NCBI GenBank assembly: GCA_025062075.1
Contig: JANXBA010000025.1
Span: forward strand, 1-40,350
Direction of reading: 5' to 3'
Length of the DNA stretch: 40,350 bases
Source of the DNA: Aquificaceae bacterium
Lineage (GTDB): Bacteria > Aquificota > Aquificia > Aquificales > Aquificaceae
This document shows, one piece after another, positions 1 to 7,361 of the stretch (its first letter is position 1; every line of letters begins with the position of its first letter). The notes under the pieces were generated by a model. The model saw nothing but the letters and a program-made list of their open reading frames with translations. It was not told the DNA's origin and searched no databases. A program made the position numbers and the translations under genes.

Positions 1-133
<133 letters not shown>

Positions 134-217
134 AACCTTACGGGTCCTTCCTCCTTATTCAGTTGCCAAGATGACAAGGGGCTGTCGCCAGCCCCTCACT
201 CTCTGAGCAGACTATTA
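134..217 (-). other. 16S rRNA leader region with GNRA-loop hairpin
   Basis: This is the transcribed leader between the promoter-proximal start point (about 211) and the mature 16S end. It holds a perfect 8-bp stem at 177-196 (AGGGGCTG / CAGCCCCT). On the transcribed strand the loop is GCGA, a GNRA tetraloop. The hairpin lies about 15 nt into the predicted transcript. I saw no clear boxA antitermination sequence and no open reading frame of note. Confidence 0.6.
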
Positions 218-246
218 ATTATAGCCAAAGTTATCGCTCCTGTCAA
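218..246 (-). promoter_or_regulatory. rRNA operon promoter P2 (perfect sigma-70-type consensus)
   Basis: On the minus strand TTGACA (246-241) is followed by exactly 17 nt and TATAAT (223-218), a 12/12 match to the housekeeping consensus. The predicted start point is near 211, about 78 nt upstream of the mature 16S end. Confidence 0.9.
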
Positions 247-278
247 GGGCTTTCTCGCCCTCTCGGGTTCATTCAACA

Positions 279-297
279 AGGGGCTTCGTAAACCCCT
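279..297 (-). repeat. Leader hairpin downstream of rrn P1, a copy of the P2 hairpin
   Basis: An AGGGG / CCCCT stem, extended by a G-T wobble and T-A pairs. It sits just downstream of the P1 start point, as the 177-196 hairpin sits downstream of P2. Flanking bases (GAGTG before the stem on the transcribed strand) match as well. Promoter plus leader therefore look tandemly duplicated. Confidence 0.6.
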
Positions 298-313
298 CAC
301 TCGCAGAGCTATT

Positions 314-342
314 ATTATAGTCAAAAATTTTCCTGCTGTCAA
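314..342 (-). promoter_or_regulatory. rRNA operon promoter P1 (perfect sigma-70-type consensus)
   Basis: On the minus strand TTGACA (342-337), 17 nt, TATAAT (319-314), again 12/12. It is the upstream member of a tandem pair whose -10 elements are 96 bp apart, as expected for a strongly expressed rRNA operon. From 343 to about 545 I see no gene, only an intergenic stretch that separates the rRNA operon from the divergent MoxR gene. Confidence 0.88.
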
Positions 343-572
343 GGGGTCAAACGGGAGAATGCTTAAAATTTCTCCAAAGCAGGAAAGACAAGGTTTGTAA
401 AAAGCCATGTCTCAAGGAGTGGTAAACATCTTGCTTACCGCCATCCTTTAAGTAAGACCATAAGGTAGAGGGAGTTAGGAACGCCTACCTGAGTTTTTGC
501 GTTTTTCTGCGTGCACTGTAGAATTCTTGCCGTCAAACACTCTCAGGGTCAAACGCGCACGGTTTGTCTTAG

Positions 573-578
573 TATAAT
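573..578 (+). promoter_or_regulatory. -10 element of the moxR gene, leaderless arrangement
   Basis: TATAAT ends 9 nt before the ATG at 588, so the transcript should begin 2-3 nt before the start codon. There is no good -35 at 17 nt. No Shine-Dalgarno sequence can precede the start; the GGAGG at 596-600 lies inside the coding region. Confidence 0.6.
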
Positions 579-587
579 GTCTGAAGT

Positions 588-1499
588 ATGGACTTGGAGG
601 CAATAAGGCTGGAGATAGGTAGGGTCCTGAGGGGTAAAGAGGGAGTTATAAACTACTCGCTGATATGCTTGCTGTCGGGAGGGCACCTTCTTCTGGAGGA
701 TGTGCCGGGTGTTGGCAAAACCACCCTTGCCTTAGCTATGGCGCGTGTGCTTGGCCTTTCTTTTACCAGAGTTCAGTTCACCAGCGACCTTCTACCTTCG
801 GACATCTTGGGTGTGAATGTCTACGACCAGTCGAAGAAGACCTTCGTCTTCAAGAAGGGTCCGGTCTTTAGTAACTTGGTGCTTGCGGACGAAATAAACA
901 GGTCAACGCCCAAAACTCAGAGCGCTCTTCTAGAAGCGATGGCAGAAGGGAGAGTTTCGGTAGATGGCGTAACTTACGAACTGCCTCAACCTTTCTTTGT
1001 GATAGCCACTCAAAATCCAGTGGAACAGCACGGCACCTATCCTTTACCTGAATCTCAGTTAGACCGCTTTAGCATGAAGTTAAGTCTGGGTTATCCTGAC
1101 CCGGAGACGGAGGCCCAAATACTGCGAGGAGAAAACCCGTTAGAAAAAGTAGACAAGTTAAAGCCTCTCTTAAAACCCCAGGAGCTCCTGTCCGCTATGG
1201 AGAGCGTCAAGAGGATGTATGTTTCCTCCGATGTGTCCAAGTTAGCGGTGAGCATAGCTCAGGCCACGCGACAGGACCCACGGGTCTTACTGGGCGTGTC
1301 CACCCGCGGGCTGATACACTTGATAAGCTGTGCACGTGCTATGGCTTACACCAAGGAAAGAGACTTCGTGGTTCCCGAGGACATACTGGAGTTGACTCCT
1401 CTTTGTCTTGCCCACAGATTGATAGTCAGAGAGGGGGAGTCACCTACCGCAGTCCTGCAGGACATCGTAGAGAAGGTAAGAGCTTCACTGAGGGTTTAG
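588..1499 (+). CDS. MoxR family AAA+ ATPase
   Basis: A 303-residue cytoplasmic AAA+ chaperone-type ATPase. MoxR proteins use ATP to help mature or activate partner complexes, often metalloenzymes or envelope systems. Visible motifs are Walker A (VPGVGKTT, residues 39-46), Walker B with catalytic acid (LADEINRS, about 99-106), the sensor-1 type TQNP (151-154) and the E-QLDRF arginine-finger region that follows. The length fits the family. MoxR genes usually neighbour DUF58 and von Willebrand factor A genes, but neither is here: the gene stands alone, read away from the rRNA operon and converging on the DUF2231 gene (3' ends overlap by about 4 bp). Its partner is therefore unknown. The ATG is the only good start and appears leaderless. 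Confidence 0.92.
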   Translation: MDLEAIRLEIGRVLRGKEGVINYSLICLLSGGHLLLEDVPGVGKTTLALAMARVLGLSFTRVQFTSDLLPSDILGVNVYDQSKKTFVFKKGPVFSNLVLADEINRSTPKTQSALLEAMAEGRVSVDGVTYELPQPFFVIATQNPVEQHGTYPLPESQLDRFSMKLSLGYPDPETEAQILRGENPLEKVDKLKPLLKPQELLSAMESVKRMYVSSDVSKLAVSIAQATRQDPRVLLGVSTRGLIHLISCARAMAYTKERDFVVPEDILELTPLCLAHRLIVREGESPTAVLQDIVEKVRASLRV

Positions 1500-1921
1500 C
1501 GGTCTATCCAGGGTTTTACCATGTGGTCGTAGACCACTGAACCTCCTAAACTTCCCTGCAGGAAAGTAAACAACGCACCCACGAGGAGCATCAAGGAGAA
1601 AAGAGTTCTCCAGAGGGGTCCTCTGGAAGCGCTGAGCCTGACTCCCATCAGCAGTGCGAAGTATATGCCCATGACTAGGCCAAGGTACTTGTGCACTTTG
1701 AAAGTCTCTATCTGATAGAGTTTGTCCTCTATGGGCTCGTAAGCTATCATGCCACTCACCGTGGCACCTATCACGGAGAGGCTCGTCAGAAGGGAAAAGA
1801 GCAGGTGTAAACTGTCAAGGTCTTTCTTTTTGAGTCTGTAGTAGATGTCAAGCACCACAAGAGCGAGGGGCATGGCCACTGCAAAGTGCGTGAAGGGAGG
1901 ATGAAGCTTTATTACATCCAT
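1496..1921 (-). CDS. DUF2231-type small integral membrane protein
   Basis: A 141-residue protein with four likely membrane helices (about 12-27, 40-62, 80-98 and 108-126). The N-terminal LHPPFTHFAVAMPLAL stretch is typical of the DUF2231 (YpsA/Sdp-like) family, whose function is not established; some members sit near cytochrome or copper-related genes. An AGGAGG ribosome site precedes the ATG by about 6 nt. The gene starts only 19 bp after the CCA end of tRNA-Ala, with no room for its own promoter, so it is probably made from the tRNA transcript. Family call is good; function unknown. Confidence 0.75.
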   Translation of the reverse strand: MDVIKLHPPFTHFAVAMPLALVVLDIYYRLKKKDLDSLHLLFSLLTSLSVIGATVSGMIAYEPIEDKLYQIETFKVHKYLGLVMGIYFALLMGVRLSASRGPLWRTLFSLMLLVGALFTFLQGSLGGSVVYDHMVKPWIDR

Positions 1922-1940
1922 GCTTTCCTCCTACTTTAGG

Positions 1941-2016
1941 TGGTGGAGCGGAGGGGACTTGAACCCCCGACCTCCTACACGCCAAGCAGGCGCTCTCCCA
2001 ACTGAGCTACCGCCCC
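1941..2016 (-). tRNA. tRNA-Ala (anticodon GGC)
   Basis: A full cloverleaf on the minus strand. The acceptor stem GGGGCGG pairs with CCGCTCC (one G-T), followed by discriminator A and an encoded CCA. The D arm is GCTCAGTTGGGAGAGC. The anticodon stem is CCTGC/GTAGG with loop TTGGCGT, giving anticodon GGC. The T arm carries GGTTCAAGTCC. It is 76 nt including CCA. Confidence 0.97.
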
Positions 2017-2021
2017 TACAG

Positions 2022-2058
2022 ATTTTAGTATTTTAGTCCAAACTCCCGCGCCTGTCAA
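2022..2058 (-). promoter_or_regulatory. tRNA-Ala promoter
   Basis: On the minus strand TTGACA (2058-2053), 17 nt, then TAAAAT (2035-2030). A second TAAAAT follows at 2027-2022. The predicted start is about 7 nt before the tRNA 5' end if the first -10 is used. Confidence 0.8.
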
Positions 2059-2087
2059 AGGGACATGCAAGTTCTGTGGGCGGGTCT

Positions 2088-3206
2088 TTACTGTCTCTTT
2101 ATCTCAACCCTTCCGCCCATGCCGACCCGGAGAAGACTCAGGTCGCCCCTGGTTATTCTTATCTTAATCGGTATGCGCTGGACCACCTTAGTAAACTCGC
2201 CTGCGGACACGTCCCTCGGTACCAGCGCAAAGGTGCTGGCTGAGGCCGGGCTTATCTCCTCCACCACACCTTCAAAGACTACGCCTGGGTAGGCGTCAAG
2301 GGTCAGGTAGGCCTTCGCACCTACCTTAACTCCTCTTAGTTTTGTCTCTTCCAGAAGGGCCTCTGCGTAGTGAGAGCCCCTCTCTATCAGAGCGTATACG
2401 GGCTGTCCAGGGCGCACCGTGTCCCCGGGGCTTACGAACCTTTTGGCAATCACCCCATCTACGGGAGAGGTAAGCTCGGTCTTCTTCAGGTCAAGCAGAG
2501 TTTTTGAGAGCTGGGACTGGAGAGCTCTTATCTCCTCCTCTAAGGCCCTTTTCTGTTCTTGGAGTTCTTGCAGTCTCAAAACTTCTGCCTTTGAGCTCTG
2601 GAGCTCCTTCTGTGCCTTTGAGTAGAGACTTCTGACCTCCTGTAGGCTTTCTTCTAGAGCTTTTTTCCTCAAGATCTGACTTTGGTAGAGCGTGTCCGCC
2701 TGTTCAAACTTCTGCCTTGGGATGAGTCCCTCCTTGAGGAGGTTTTCCAGTCTGTCGCGCTCTCTGCGCGCCTGCTCCACTTGGAGCTCTACTTCCCGCA
2801 CCTGCAGGCGTAGAGAGGACTCGCGGGCGGAGAGCTCCCTAAGAGTGTCCTCCGAGATGCTTATCTTGAGCTTTACTTGCCTACTTAACCTTTCTATCTG
2901 GAGGGCGAGTGCGTCCCTCTGGGCGACCATAGAGGCCAGCCTGCTCTTGTGACCTTCCACCGCAAGCCTGTAGCTCTCTGGCTCTACCCTTGCCAGCACT
3001 TCACCTTTGACGACACTCTGGCCGGTGTCCTTGTATAGCTCCGCCACCCTGCCTTCTACTTCAAAGGAGAGGTTTACCATCCTGTCTGACTTTATGAAGA
3101 CCGCCTCCGTTATGGCGTACTCCATCCTGTGCCTTATCCACCTGTAGGAGAGAAAGCCAAAAGCCACGAGCATAAGCAGTATTAGGAGAAGACCAAGCTT
3201 TTTCAT
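2088..3206 (-). CDS. EmrA/HlyD-type membrane fusion protein (efflux adaptor)
   Basis: A 372-residue periplasmic adaptor anchored by one N-terminal helix (about residues 4-20). It has a first half-lipoyl motif (about 45-78), a very long coiled-coil hairpin (about 80-245, rich in Leu/Glu/Arg heptads), the returning half-lipoyl TSPVDGVIAKRFVSPGDTV, and a beta-barrel domain. The C-terminal ALVPRDVSAGEFTKVVQRIP segment is characteristic of EmrA, the adaptor of EmrB-type MFS exporters, rather than of AcrA. It is the last gene of a five-gene operon; its start overlaps the TolC stop by 4 bp. No EmrB-like or ABC pump follows: the next gene downstream is tRNA-Ala. The pump must be encoded elsewhere. 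Confidence 0.88.
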   Translation of the reverse strand: MKKLGLLLILLMLVAFGFLSYRWIRHRMEYAITEAVFIKSDRMVNLSFEVEGRVAELYKDTGQSVVKGEVLARVEPESYRLAVEGHKSRLASMVAQRDALALQIERLSRQVKLKISISEDTLRELSARESSLRLQVREVELQVEQARRERDRLENLLKEGLIPRQKFEQADTLYQSQILRKKALEESLQEVRSLYSKAQKELQSSKAEVLRLQELQEQKRALEEEIRALQSQLSKTLLDLKKTELTSPVDGVIAKRFVSPGDTVRPGQPVYALIERGSHYAEALLEETKLRGVKVGAKAYLTLDAYPGVVFEGVVEEISPASASTFALVPRDVSAGEFTKVVQRIPIKIRITRGDLSLLRVGMGGRVEIKRQ

Positions 3207-4453
3207 AAGCTACCTACCTGCCTTAGGAGTTCGTAGTAGGCCTTCAGAAACTCGTAGTAGGCGAGGACCCTTGCCTTCCTTGCCTGCGTGAGGCTTGCCT
3301 CCGCCTGAAGGAGCTCCGTCCCGCTTATGATTTGATTCCTGTACTGCTCCAAGGAAAGCCGGTAGAACTCCTCCGCAAACCTGAGAGACTCCTCCGCCAC
3401 CCTTAGGTTGTCCTTGGCGGTGTGCAGGTTCTCGTAGGCAACCCTCACGCCCAGAGCTACGCTCTCCCTCAAGTCTCGGAGCTCCTCCGAGAGGCTTTTC
3501 TTCTCCTCCTCTATGGCCAAAACTCTGTAGTAAGGGGCAAGGGACTGGAAGTTAAGGCTCACTCCGGCCCCAAGCACCAGAATTCCCTTGGGGGAGATAA
3601 GAGGGTTCTGGTCTGAGTAGTTGTAGCTCGCCTCTAAGAACACCTTTGGGTAAAACTGGGAGAGCTCCGCCTTCCTTCGCAGAGTGACCGCTTTTTTTCT
3701 CTCTTCTGTAGCCTTCAGAAGAGGTCTGTTTTTGAGAGCCTGCTGGAGGAGCTCCTCCAGCACAGGCACCGCCGGTTCTACCTTGGGTGGCAGGAGACTT
3801 TTGAGCTTTTCCTCCTCAAGGCCGGTGAGCCGGGAGAGGTCCGCCAAGGCCACCAAATAGTCTCCCTGCGCCCTGCGCAGGTCTCTTTCTACCTCCGCCA
3901 GCCTCACCCTTGCCTGAAGCACGTCCGTGACCGCCACGAGACCCTCCCTGAAGAAGGCCTCCCGCTGACTGAGGTCCGCCCGCACCGCCTCCCTCTGCTT
4001 TTTGACCACCTCTATGAGCTCGCCTGCGGAGAGGACCGCAAGGAAGGCCTTCACCACCGCAAGCCTCACCTCAAGCCTTTTCTCCTCTAGCTCCTCCTGG
4101 GCTATTCTGAGAGAGCTCCGGGAGATGTCCACAAGGGAGCTCCTAAGACCTCCGTCGTAAAGAGTCTGCCTCAGACCAAGCTGGAGCTGGTTGTAGCTCC
4201 TTTTGGAGCTCTGTATGGAAAAGGCAGGCAAGTTGAAGGACTGTCTCTGAGCTTGTAGGGAAAGCCTGTAGGTGCCGAAGACCTCAGGGTAGTAAAGCTG
4301 GCCCTCCGCCTGAAGGTTTAAGCGGGCGGACTGGACTGCGTGCCTCCTTGCCTGCAGGGCCGGGTTTTTCTCCTCTGCAAACTTCAGGAGCTCCTCCAAG
4401 CTCAGCGAGAAGGAAAGGGACAGACTAAGGAGCAAAAAGAACGCTACCCGCAT
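3203..4453 (-). CDS. TolC family outer membrane efflux protein (second copy in operon)
   Basis: A 416-residue protein with an N-terminal signal peptide (about 1-18, ending in the SLSLSLEE region) and two long repeats of coiled-coil helices with the Leu/Ala/Glu/Arg heptads of the outer membrane efflux protein family. The repeat ends ETLxDG-like (LRQTLYDGGLRSS) and LSLEQYRNQIISGTELLQAE are typical. As a trimer it would form the outer-membrane and periplasmic channel used by the EmrA-type adaptor encoded immediately downstream (4-bp overlap). Its start overlaps the TetR gene by 10 bp. It is a different sequence from the TolC at 5016-6230, so the operon carries two channel genes. Confidence 0.9.
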   Translation of the reverse strand: MRVAFFLLLSLSLSFSLSLEELLKFAEEKNPALQARRHAVQSARLNLQAEGQLYYPEVFGTYRLSLQAQRQSFNLPAFSIQSSKRSYNQLQLGLRQTLYDGGLRSSLVDISRSSLRIAQEELEEKRLEVRLAVVKAFLAVLSAGELIEVVKKQREAVRADLSQREAFFREGLVAVTDVLQARVRLAEVERDLRRAQGDYLVALADLSRLTGLEEEKLKSLLPPKVEPAVPVLEELLQQALKNRPLLKATEERKKAVTLRRKAELSQFYPKVFLEASYNYSDQNPLISPKGILVLGAGVSLNFQSLAPYYRVLAIEEEKKSLSEELRDLRESVALGVRVAYENLHTAKDNLRVAEESLRFAEEFYRLSLEQYRNQIISGTELLQAEASLTQARKARVLAYYEFLKAYYELLRQVGSL

Positions 4454-5019
4454 GTCAGCCCCCTGAGGATGAACTCAAGTCCTTCTCTGGCCTCCTCCAA
4501 AACTTCTTTTAGGCTTGCCCCGTTTAGCAGGAGCTTTTCCACATAGACCAGCCTCATGTACCCCAGTATGAGGTTAACCAGCGTCTCCGGGCGTCCGCGC
4601 CTGAACTCTCCCCTCTCGTAGCCCCTTCCTACCATCTGACCAAGCAGAGCTCTTATCTCCTCCATGTGCTTGTAGTAGAGCCTGCGGAAGCTCTCCTTAC
4701 TGCAGAGAAGCTCAAAGAAGAACACGTAGGCGATGTGCCTGTCCTCGTAGCACTCCGTTAGAAACTCCTCTATGTGGCCCTTTATGGCTTCCTCCGAGGA
4801 GACGTCTCGCTCCAGCCAGCTTCTCATGATGCTTTTGGTTTTTTCCGCCATCTGGTTTACTATCTCCTCCATCAGCTGGTCCTTGCTGTCAAAGTAGAAG
4901 TAAAAAGCCCCCTTAGACAGACCTGCGTGTCTGACGATTTCCTCCACGGAGGTGTTGCTGTAGCCCTTAGAAGAGAAGAGCTCCTTGGCGGCGTTTATTA
5001 TTCTTTCCCTTGCGTTCAT
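4444..5019 (-). CDS. TetR/AcrR family transcriptional regulator
   Basis: A 191-residue repressor-type protein. The N-terminal helix-turn-helix is clear: RERIINAAKELFSSKGY, then TSVEEIVRHAGLSKGAFYFY, then F-x-SKDQLMEEIV (residues about 3-50). The rest is the all-helical ligand-binding and dimer domain. It lies inside the efflux operon, overlapping both TolC genes (4 bp and 10 bp), so it is co-transcribed with its likely targets. The imperfect inverted repeat at 7297-7310 in the operon promoter is the probable operator. That gives a simple picture of autoregulated, ligand-relieved repression, which is inference. Confidence 0.9.
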   Translation of the reverse strand: MNARERIINAAKELFSSKGYSNTSVEEIVRHAGLSKGAFYFYFDSKDQLMEEIVNQMAEKTKSIMRSWLERDVSSEEAIKGHIEEFLTECYEDRHIAYVFFFELLCSKESFRRLYYKHMEEIRALLGQMVGRGYERGEFRRGRPETLVNLILGYMRLVYVEKLLLNGASLKEVLEEAREGLEFILRGLTCG

Positions 5020-6230
5020 CGGGTGAGCCTCTCCAACCTTGCCAGCGCAATCTGGTACTGAAGCAGGGCAAAGTAATAGCTCTGGAGGAGGGAGTTGTAG
5101 TTGCTTACTGCTTCCAAGACCTCCAACTGGGTGGCCACGCCGAAGCGGTAACGCTCCGTGGAAAGTCTTAGGGCCTCCTTCGCAGACTGCAGGGAGAGTT
5201 CTAAAGCCCCTATCTGAACCTGCAAAGACCTTATGTCCTCTAAGGTTTTCTGAAACTCCGCCTTAACCCTGCGCTCGGAGTCCTTTAACTGCTCCGCCTG
5301 CTTTAGCACCTCAAGTCTTGCCTGAGCCACGCTCGCCTCTCGGGCAAAGCCGTCAAAAACTTTGTAGCTCAGCCGGGCACCGAAGGCGTAGCCGTCCACC
5401 ATCTCAGTCTTCCCTCCCACCCTTGCGGTGTTGCCCTGATAGCTCAGAAAGACATCCAAGCTCGGGTAATGCTGAGCCCTCTGCACCTCCACCGCCCTCT
5501 TGGCAACCTCCAAGCCCTTCCTGACTACTCTTAGGGTGGAGTTCTTTTCCAAGAGGGTCTCCTCCACCTTGGGCGGTGGCTGGTAGGTGAGCCTGCCCTG
5601 AAGCTCCGGCACGCCGTCTATCTGAAGAAAGACGCCAAAGTCTTGAAGGCTCTTTTGGTAGTCCGCCCTTGCGCTCTCTACTTGAGCCTTGGCGGTCTCT
5701 ACCTGAGCCCTTGCCCGCAGGAGCTCCACTTTGGGTGCAGTCCCCGCCTGGAACCTGCCTTCGGTCCGCCGGAGGTTCTCCTCCCAGTATCTGAGGTTTT
5801 CCTGCAGAAGGTTTAGAACCTCCCTCTTGTAGAGGAGGGCGTAAAAGAGCTGTTTTGTCTGAAACTCCACCTCCAGAAGAGTATCCCGACGCACGAGTTC
5901 TTGGAGCTCCTTTTGCTCCCTTGCCAGCTTCAGGCTTTCCAAGACTGCCCTGTCAAAGACCGCCTGCTCCAACTCAAGGTTGAAGCTGTGCCTGTTTTTA
6001 GGGGTAAAGCCGAAGGCTAACTCCTCGCTCAGTCTAGTGTAGCCGTAGAAAAAGCTCAGCTGGGGGAGTATGCCCGCCCTCGCCCTGCGGATGCTCTCCT
6101 CCGCCTTTTTCAGTTCAAGAAGCGAGAGCTTGGCGGACAGGTGGTTTTTAAGGGCAATCTCCACCGCCTGTTCAAGGGTCAGGGCCATGCCCACAGTAAG
6201 ACTAAGGAGGAGCAAAACAAGTGCCCTCAT
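5016..6230 (-). CDS. TolC family outer membrane efflux protein (first copy in operon)
   Basis: A 404-residue protein with an N-terminal signal peptide (residues 1-16, VLLLLSLTVGMALT) followed by the TolC start LEQAVEIALKNH. Two repeats of long alpha-helical hairpins follow, with the family landmark GTAPKVELLRARAQVETAKA in the first repeat and FGVATQLEVLEAVSNYN in the second. It would form the outer-membrane channel for the adaptor encoded just upstream, with which it overlaps by 4 bp (ATGA type). Its stop overlaps the TetR start by 4 bp. Confidence 0.9.
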   Translation of the reverse strand: MRALVLLLLSLTVGMALTLEQAVEIALKNHLSAKLSLLELKKAEESIRRARAGILPQLSFFYGYTRLSEELAFGFTPKNRHSFNLELEQAVFDRAVLESLKLAREQKELQELVRRDTLLEVEFQTKQLFYALLYKREVLNLLQENLRYWEENLRRTEGRFQAGTAPKVELLRARAQVETAKAQVESARADYQKSLQDFGVFLQIDGVPELQGRLTYQPPPKVEETLLEKNSTLRVVRKGLEVAKRAVEVQRAQHYPSLDVFLSYQGNTARVGGKTEMVDGYAFGARLSYKVFDGFAREASVAQARLEVLKQAEQLKDSERRVKAEFQKTLEDIRSLQVQIGALELSLQSAKEALRLSTERYRFGVATQLEVLEAVSNYNSLLQSYYFALLQYQIALARLERLTR

Positions 6231-7282
6231 CTTACTTCCACTTTCATGCCCTGCTGAAGCACATAGGCGTTCTCCAGCACTACGCTCTCCCCTTCCCGCA
6301 GGTCTCCCTTTACGTAGACCACGCCCTGACCCTGCTTTAAGACCTCCACCTGCACGGGCTGGGCGGTTCCTTCTTTGACCGTCCAGACCACCTTTCTACT
6401 GCCCTGGAGCACCACCGCCTGCTCAGGCACCACGAAGGCCCTTTCCTTGCCCGTGATGAGGCTAACTTGACCATACATGCCGGGCCTCAGAAGGCCCTTT
6501 GGGTTGCTAAGGCGGGCCTTTACGGTGATGAGTCTGTTGTTGTCCGCCACCGGGGAGACGAAGAAAACCCTACCCTCAAAGGTGCCAAAGGGCTCTACCT
6601 CCACTTTCACCGTAGAGCCCGTGCGGGCATAAGAGAGATACTCCTGAGGCACTTGAAAGACAAATCTGATAGGGTCAAGGGTCACCAGCCGCAGAGTCTG
6701 GGACTGGGGCGTCACGTAGTCTCCTAAGTTTACAAAGCGCTGGGCGATATATCCCGCAAAGGGTGCGGTCAGGGTGGTGCGTTGAAGGTTTAGCCTTGCA
6801 TTCGCCAGCTGGGACTGAAGGCTGTTGAGGAGCTCCTCCTGCACTTTGAGTTGGGTCTGGAAGCCTTCAAACTCTTCGCGAGCTATGAGCTCCTTCTCAA
6901 AGAGTAGTCTTCTCCTCTCTGCTACTGCCTTTAGGTTTTCGTAGTTCGCTCTGGCCTGAGCCAGCTGGGCCTCAAGCTGTCTGAGTGCGTTCTCGTAGTC
7001 CGCTGGGTCTATGCGCAGTAGAGCCTGCCCGGAGCTCACAAGACTGCCCTCTTCCACCATAAGGCTTAGCACCCTACCGCTGACCAGCGGTCTTAGAATC
7101 ACGTCCTTCTCGCCCTCGAAGTAGCCCTTCGTGACGTACTCTATGGGGACCTCTTCCGTCTTGAGTTGATACAGGCTCACCACCACCTTCCTCTCCTGAG
7201 GTCTGCCAGCTGAGGCTTTCTCCTCTCTTTGACAAGACAGGAAAAACAAGGTCAAAAAGATAAGTGCCAAGGACCTTACCAT
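6227..7282 (-). CDS. RND-type efflux periplasmic adaptor lipoprotein (AcrA/MexA family)
   Basis: A 351-residue adaptor with a lipoprotein signal peptide and lipobox (FLTLFFLSC, Cys near residue 17). It has a half-lipoyl domain around GRVLSLMVEEGSLVSSGQAL, a short coiled-coil hairpin, the returning lipoyl half TTLTAPFAGYIAQRFVNLGD, then beta-barrel and membrane-proximal domains, the order of AcrA/MexA. It heads the efflux operon. I prefer the ATG at 7282 over the one at 7291, because the -10 element (7295-7290) overlaps the upstream ATG and the transcript should start at about 7283; this makes the message leaderless. No RND pump gene (AcrB-like, about 1000 residues) is present in the operon. 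Confidence 0.88.
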   Translation of the reverse strand: MVRSLALIFLTLFFLSCQREEKASAGRPQERKVVVSLYQLKTEEVPIEYVTKGYFEGEKDVILRPLVSGRVLSLMVEEGSLVSSGQALLRIDPADYENALRQLEAQLAQARANYENLKAVAERRRLLFEKELIAREEFEGFQTQLKVQEELLNSLQSQLANARLNLQRTTLTAPFAGYIAQRFVNLGDYVTPQSQTLRLVTLDPIRFVFQVPQEYLSYARTGSTVKVEVEPFGTFEGRVFFVSPVADNNRLITVKARLSNPKGLLRPGMYGQVSLITGKERAFVVPEQAVVLQGSRKVVWTVKEGTAQPVQVEVLKQGQGVVYVKGDLREGESVVLENAYVLQQGMKVEVR

Positions 7283-7289
7283 GGTGACC

Positions 7290-7317
7290 ATTATATACTG
7301 ACTGGTCGGTAGGTAAA
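7290..7317 (-). promoter_or_regulatory. Efflux operon promoter with probable TetR operator
   Basis: The -10 TATAAT is at 7295-7290 on the minus strand, with a weak TTTACC at 7317-7312 as -35 (16 nt). Between them lies the imperfect inverted repeat ACTGAC-TG-GTCGGT (7297-7310, 10 of 14 symmetric positions), close to the GACYGGTC-type operators known for TetR-family repressors. A repressor bound here would block RNA polymerase directly. Confidence 0.6.
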
Positions 7318-7348
7318 CGTCTGAAATGGCCTTTCAGTAGCCTTATAC

Positions 7349-7354
7349 TATAAT
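7349..7354 (+). promoter_or_regulatory. -10 element of pyrB, leaderless arrangement
   Basis: TATAAT ends 7 nt before the pyrB ATG at 7362. No Shine-Dalgarno sequence and no convincing -35 were seen. It is back to back with the efflux operon promoter, 54 bp away. Confidence 0.6.
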
Positions 7355-7361
7355 CCCAAGC

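Noticed and set aside
241-297. Reading the rRNA leader hairpins as intrinsic terminators
   Set aside because: No run of T follows either stem on the transcribed strand, and they lie at the start of a highly expressed operon.
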